Assembly (NCBI GenBank): GCA_015488785.1
Contig: WFNC01000619.1
Span: 1-18,296 of the forward strand
Direction: 5' to 3'
Source: Flavobacteriales bacterium
GTDB lineage: Bacteria > Bacteroidota > Bacteroidia > Flavobacteriales_D > Parvicellaceae
Length of the DNA stretch: 18,296 nt
Shown in pieces: positions 15,234-18,296 of this stretch. The number at the start of each line of letters is the position of its first letter. The stretch's first letter is position 1. The translations under genes were made by a program, and so were the position numbers. The notes under the pieces were generated by a model, which saw only the letters and a list, made by a program, of their open reading frames with translations, had not been told where the DNA came from and searched no databases.

Positions 15234-17840
15234 ATGAAATATTTTTATTCATTTATTTTCTTTATTACAACTGTTGTAATATCTGCTAATGTTAAAGTTA
15301 ACGCTGTGAATGGTTTTATTGAAAACAAAGGGCAAATCGTTGACATGAATGGAAATTTAGTTCCAGATGTTTTTTTTAAAATTCAAACGAACAATATTGA
15401 TTGTTATGTTACCAAAACAGGGATAACTTATTTGTTTAAGAAAATTATAACTGACTCTATTAGTAATGATGAGAAAACGTTATTCAAATGGGAAAGGGTA
15501 AATGTAGTATTGAAAAATGCTGTTATTGATTCAAATAATATTGTAAGAGAAAATGTAAGTAACCAAGGTGTATTAAATTATTTTTTAGGACACAACTCCA
15601 ATGGTATTCGAAATGTAAAAGAATACGGAAAGATTACCATTAAAAACGTATATCCAAATATAGATTGGGTACTCTATAACTCCACAGAAAATGGATTTAA
15701 ATATGATTTTGTACTGCACAAAGGAGCTGTTGTTGCTGATGTTAAATTAGAATATCAATCTAGAAATGAAGCTAAGCTATTAGAAAGCGGAGAAATAAAA
15801 ATAGATACAGAATTTGGAGCGTTAATAGAAAAAGCTCCTATAAGCTATTACGATGGTAAAAAAATTGAAAGTTATTTTTTATTAGAATCAAAAAAAATAG
15901 AAAAATCAAAAAGCTTTACAAATAACGTTAGTTTTGAATTTAACTCCATAGTTTCAAGTGTAATTGGAGATAAAGAATTGGTTATTGACCCAATTTTGGA
16001 ATGGGCTAGTTTTTATGGAGGAAGTGTCTTAGGCGAAAGGGTTAGATCAGTAGAAACTGATAATGAAGGTAACGCTGTTTATGTAGGTTCTACTTCATCT
16101 TCTGATTTTCCAACATTAGACGGAGGTGGTTATTATCAAAATACAGGAGGTTATCAAGGAATTGGTTTTTCGGAACTTGATTGCTTTGTTGTTAAATTTG
16201 ATAAAAATGGAGTACGACTATGGGCTACCTATTATGGAAGCGTAGCTGTTGATATTGCTCATGATGTAGCAATTGATAAAAATAATAACATCTTTTTTGT
16301 TGGAAAAACACAGTCAGAAAATTTTCCAACTTTTGATGCTGGAACTTATTATCTTCCTTATACTAACTATTGGGATAGAATGGAAGATTGTTTCATCGTA
16401 AAATTATCGAGTGAAAGTGATTTATTGTGGGCAACTTGTTTTGGAGGAACTTCAAATGATCGAGCATACGCAATTACTATAGATATTAACGAAGATATTT
16501 ATGTTGGCGGTAGAACTGATTCAGGTGATTTTCTTTATAAAGAGCAAGCAAGTTCGTATAATCAAGCTACAACATCTGCTGTGCATAACCAAGACGGGTT
16601 TCTAACCAAGTTTTCTAATAATGGAAATTACTTATGGGGAACTCCGCTTGGAGGTTCTTATTCTAACTATGTTACTGATTTAGATACAGACAGTCAAGGT
16701 AACCTATTTGTATTAGGAACTACAAGATCGAATGATTTTCCTGTAATGGATAATGGAACTTATTTTCAAGCTAATATAGGAGGTAATTATTCTGATTATT
16801 GGACAAATAAAAGAGATTTAACAATTATGAAGTTTACTCAAGCTGGAGAACTAAAATGGTCCACCTACTATGGAGGAACAGAAATGGAAGGTTTCTCTTT
16901 TGGTTCTTTAGTAGTCGATTTAAATGACGATATATATATACTTAGTTTTGGTAGCCTTGATAATAATGCTCTACTTCTTGATGCTGGAGGTTTTTTTGAG
17001 ACAGGCGGTTTAAATAATACAATATTATTAAAGTTTGATAATAAAGGAGAAAGGCTATGGGCTTCCTTTTTTAACCAAGGTTCTTTACCTAATCCAAATA
17101 ACTACAGTACTGGAGAAAGTACTAATTCTGCTAATAAACTTTCTATTGATAAATGTACCAACCACCTTTATGCGCTTCTTCAAACCTTTAATTCTAGTCG
17201 TTCAACTGTACCTATCAATAATAATTCTTATCAGCAAGCTTATGGAGGGGAATTAGATCATTTTTTAGTTGAATTTGATGAAAATACAAATTTAGTTTAT
17301 TCTTCTTATCTTGGAGGTAGTGGGCAAGATGCTTATGGTTGTATTACGACTGATTTTAGCGGGGGAATTTGGGTAGGACAAAATATAGAGTGTAAACTTT
17401 CCGCATTTCATTTACAGTATTCTATAGCCAACTCTTATCCTATTCCTCAATCTAATGGTTATTATCAAGATATTACACCTTCAAGTTCCAATCAATCCGA
17501 ATTCTTTTTATCTAAATTTACTAGAGAGAATACAATTAATTGTGGTGATAATCCGGTTGATAATCCAGTTGATAATTCAATTAGCAATTTATACATACCA
17601 AACGTTTTTACTCCCAATGGAGATGATGATAATGATGTTTTTGCAATTACGATAAACGGAGAGCTCATTACTGAAAATGGAGCACTCACCATTTTTAATA
17701 GGTGGGGAAATAAAGTTCTATCAACGAACAAAGAAATGAAATGGGATGGTTTAGCTAATCCTTCTGGAGTCTATTATTATATTTTTAAATATAATGACTC
17801 AGTATTTAAAGGGAATATAAGCTTATTTAAAACCAAGTAG
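15234..17840 (+). CDS. Secreted SBBP beta-propeller protein, T9SS type B tail
   Basis: This 868-residue secreted protein has four parts. A signal peptide (about 1-19 or 1-24, MKYFYSFIFFITTVVISA) is followed by an N-terminal domain (about 25-250, NGFIENKGQI...GALIEKAPISYY) usually found before SBBP repeats. About six to seven SBBP propeller blades (about 255-765) recur as LWATYYGS/LGG, a run of acidic repeats such as AIDKNNNIFFVGKT, then SxDFPTxDxGxYY. A short NPVDNPVDNS linker leads to a gliding-motility-associated C-terminal domain (about 784-868; IPNVFTPNGDDDNDVF, FNRWGNKV, WDG...PSGVYYYIFKY). That last domain is the T9SS type B sorting signal, so the protein is probably exported to the surface, where it may act as an adhesin or structural protein. 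The start fits the signal peptide. A PorP/SprF-family gene converges on it with 3 bp between stops, matching the known association of type B cargo with such proteins, though here the pair is convergent. Confidence 0.9.
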   Translation: MKYFYSFIFFITTVVISANVKVNAVNGFIENKGQIVDMNGNLVPDVFFKIQTNNIDCYVTKTGITYLFKKIITDSISNDEKTLFKWERVNVVLKNAVIDSNNIVRENVSNQGVLNYFLGHNSNGIRNVKEYGKITIKNVYPNIDWVLYNSTENGFKYDFVLHKGAVVADVKLEYQSRNEAKLLESGEIKIDTEFGALIEKAPISYYDGKKIESYFLLESKKIEKSKSFTNNVSFEFNSIVSSVIGDKELVIDPILEWASFYGGSVLGERVRSVETDNEGNAVYVGSTSSSDFPTLDGGGYYQNTGGYQGIGFSELDCFVVKFDKNGVRLWATYYGSVAVDIAHDVAIDKNNNIFFVGKTQSENFPTFDAGTYYLPYTNYWDRMEDCFIVKLSSESDLLWATCFGGTSNDRAYAITIDINEDIYVGGRTDSGDFLYKEQASSYNQATTSAVHNQDGFLTKFSNNGNYLWGTPLGGSYSNYVTDLDTDSQGNLFVLGTTRSNDFPVMDNGTYFQANIGGNYSDYWTNKRDLTIMKFTQAGELKWSTYYGGTEMEGFSFGSLVVDLNDDIYILSFGSLDNNALLLDAGGFFETGGLNNTILLKFDNKGERLWASFFNQGSLPNPNNYSTGESTNSANKLSIDKCTNHLYALLQTFNSSRSTVPINNNSYQQAYGGELDHFLVEFDENTNLVYSSYLGGSGQDAYGCITTDFSGGIWVGQNIECKLSAFHLQYSIANSYPIPQSNGYYQDITPSSSNQSEFFLSKFTRENTINCGDNPVDNPVDNSISNLYIPNVFTPNGDDDNDVFAITINGELITENGALTIFNRWGNKVLSTNKEMKWDGLANPSGVYYYIFKYNDSVFKGNISLFKTK
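17544..17579 (+). repeat. Three 12-bp tandem repeats in SBBP linker
   Basis: Units GGTGATAATCCG, GTTGATAATCCA and GTTGATAATTCA follow one another in frame and encode the DNPVDNPVDNS linker between the propeller and the sorting domain. Slippage could change linker length. Confidence 0.75.
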
Positions 17841-17843
17841 ATC

Positions 17844-18296
17844 CTAAAACTTTTTTCTATTTCTTTTTTTGTATCCATTTTTTGGTTGAAATATCATAGC
17901 GAATTCAATAGCGCCCTTACCTCCATTTACACTTTTAAGCGTAGAAGTTGTAATGTCGTAACTGATCGAGTATTTTAGTTCATCATACCTTACTCCTAAA
18001 ATAATAGCGACTGCATCTTTGTGTCTATAGTTTGCACCAAAAAACAGTTCAGAATCTTTTTCTTTCATACTGTACGATCCTACACTTTGTCCTGCCATTT
18101 TGTATGATCCTAGTAAACCAACTACAAATTCTCTAGCCGTTCCTTGCATCATATACAAACTTTTTAAGTTGATATCTATTTTTCTAGTGACGTTAAATTT
18201 ACTACCTCCATTAAAAGCGAATTTTCTTGGAAGTTTGGAATCTGTAGATTCTATTAGAATAGATTCTTTAGGAGACGAAATATGAAAAACGTTAGC
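17844..18296 (-). CDS. PorP/SprF family T9SS membrane protein, C-terminal part
   Basis: The minus-strand frame is open from the stop at 17844 to the right edge, giving 150 visible residues; the N-terminal half and start are outside the window. The internal TTG at 18158 is not the real start, because codons upstream continue the family pattern (SKLPRKFAFNGGSKFNV, then KIDINLKSLYMMQGTAREFVVG). That order, followed by SELFFGANYRHKDAVAIILGVRYDELKYSISYDITTSTLKS and GAIEFAMIF, is characteristic of PorP/SprF proteins. These are outer-membrane beta-barrels linked to T9SS and gliding, often encoded beside proteins with type B tails. The C-terminus here is unusually basic (KNGYKKRNRKKF). Its likely partner, the SBBP protein, ends 3 bp away in convergent orientation. 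Confidence 0.88.
   Translation of the reverse strand, partial: ANVFHISSPKESILIESTDSKLPRKFAFNGGSKFNVTRKIDINLKSLYMMQGTAREFVVGLLGSYKMAGQSVGSYSMKEKDSELFFGANYRHKDAVAIILGVRYDELKYSISYDITTSTLKSVNGGKGAIEFAMIFQPKNGYKKRNRKKF

Noticed and set aside
17544..17579. GTTGATAATCC-type repeats as a CRISPR array
   Set aside because: The units are 12 bp, directly abutting without spacers, and in frame with a protein linker.
17035..17731. Short frames on both strands within the SBBP gene
   Set aside because: They are out-of-frame readings of repeat-rich propeller and linker sequence.

Overview
This window looks like a chromosomal segment of a Bacteroidota bacterium, most likely from the Flavobacteriia/Cytophagia side. 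The DNA is strongly AT-rich. There are no clear Shine-Dalgarno sequences, and -7-type TAnnTTTG promoter words occur upstream of genes. Several proteins are type IX secretion system (T9SS) hallmarks: one with a type A C-terminal sorting domain, one with a gliding-motility-associated (type B) C-terminal domain, and a PorP/SprF-family membrane protein. I saw no tRNA, rRNA, CRISPR array, prophage or intact insertion sequence. I cannot name the genus.

Layout. (1) 1-1696, plus strand: a radical SAM/SPASM protein whose 5' end lies outside the window, followed 11 bp later by a sepiapterin-reductase-like short-chain dehydrogenase. (2) 1703-3064, minus strand: an Mpl-type Mur ligase of peptidoglycan recycling, converging on the SDR. 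(3) 3065-3933: about 870 bp without a gene but rich in structure. It holds a nested fold-back repeat, a C-rich hairpin, a 227-bp MITE-like element with 17-bp imperfect terminal inverted repeats, and a large palindrome with an internal palindrome. (4) 3934-6843, minus strand: a tight three-gene unit of a small exported (probable outer-membrane) protein, a lipoprotein with a clan GH-A-like barrel, and a homologous GH-A-like protein carrying a T9SS type A tail. (5) 6965-11433, minus strand: a two-gene ABC system. Its permease is a duplicated ABC-2 membrane domain fused to a C-terminal M1-type metallopeptidase. (6) 11434-12072: 640 bp without a gene, holding a second copy-like intergenic repeat and a plausible promoter. 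(7) 12073-15160, plus strand: an AsmA-family protein with a non-ATG start, and an MmcQ/YjbR protein. (8) 15234-17840, plus strand: a large secreted SBBP/beta-propeller protein with a T9SS type B tail. (9) 17844-18296, minus strand: the C-terminal part of a PorP/SprF-family protein, converging on it with a 3-bp gap.

How the genes fit together. Much of the window concerns the cell envelope: peptidoglycan recycling (Mpl), envelope lipid or membrane homeostasis (AsmA), surface export (T9SS cargo plus PorP/SprF) and membrane transport (ABC-M1). The most promising candidate for something undescribed is the 3934-6843 unit. It pairs a lipid-anchored and a T9SS-secreted version of the same barrel fold with a small outer-membrane-like protein, all within 3 kb and with overlapping or nearly abutting reading frames. 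The ABC/M1 pair lies directly upstream on the same strand, so a five-gene transcript is possible.
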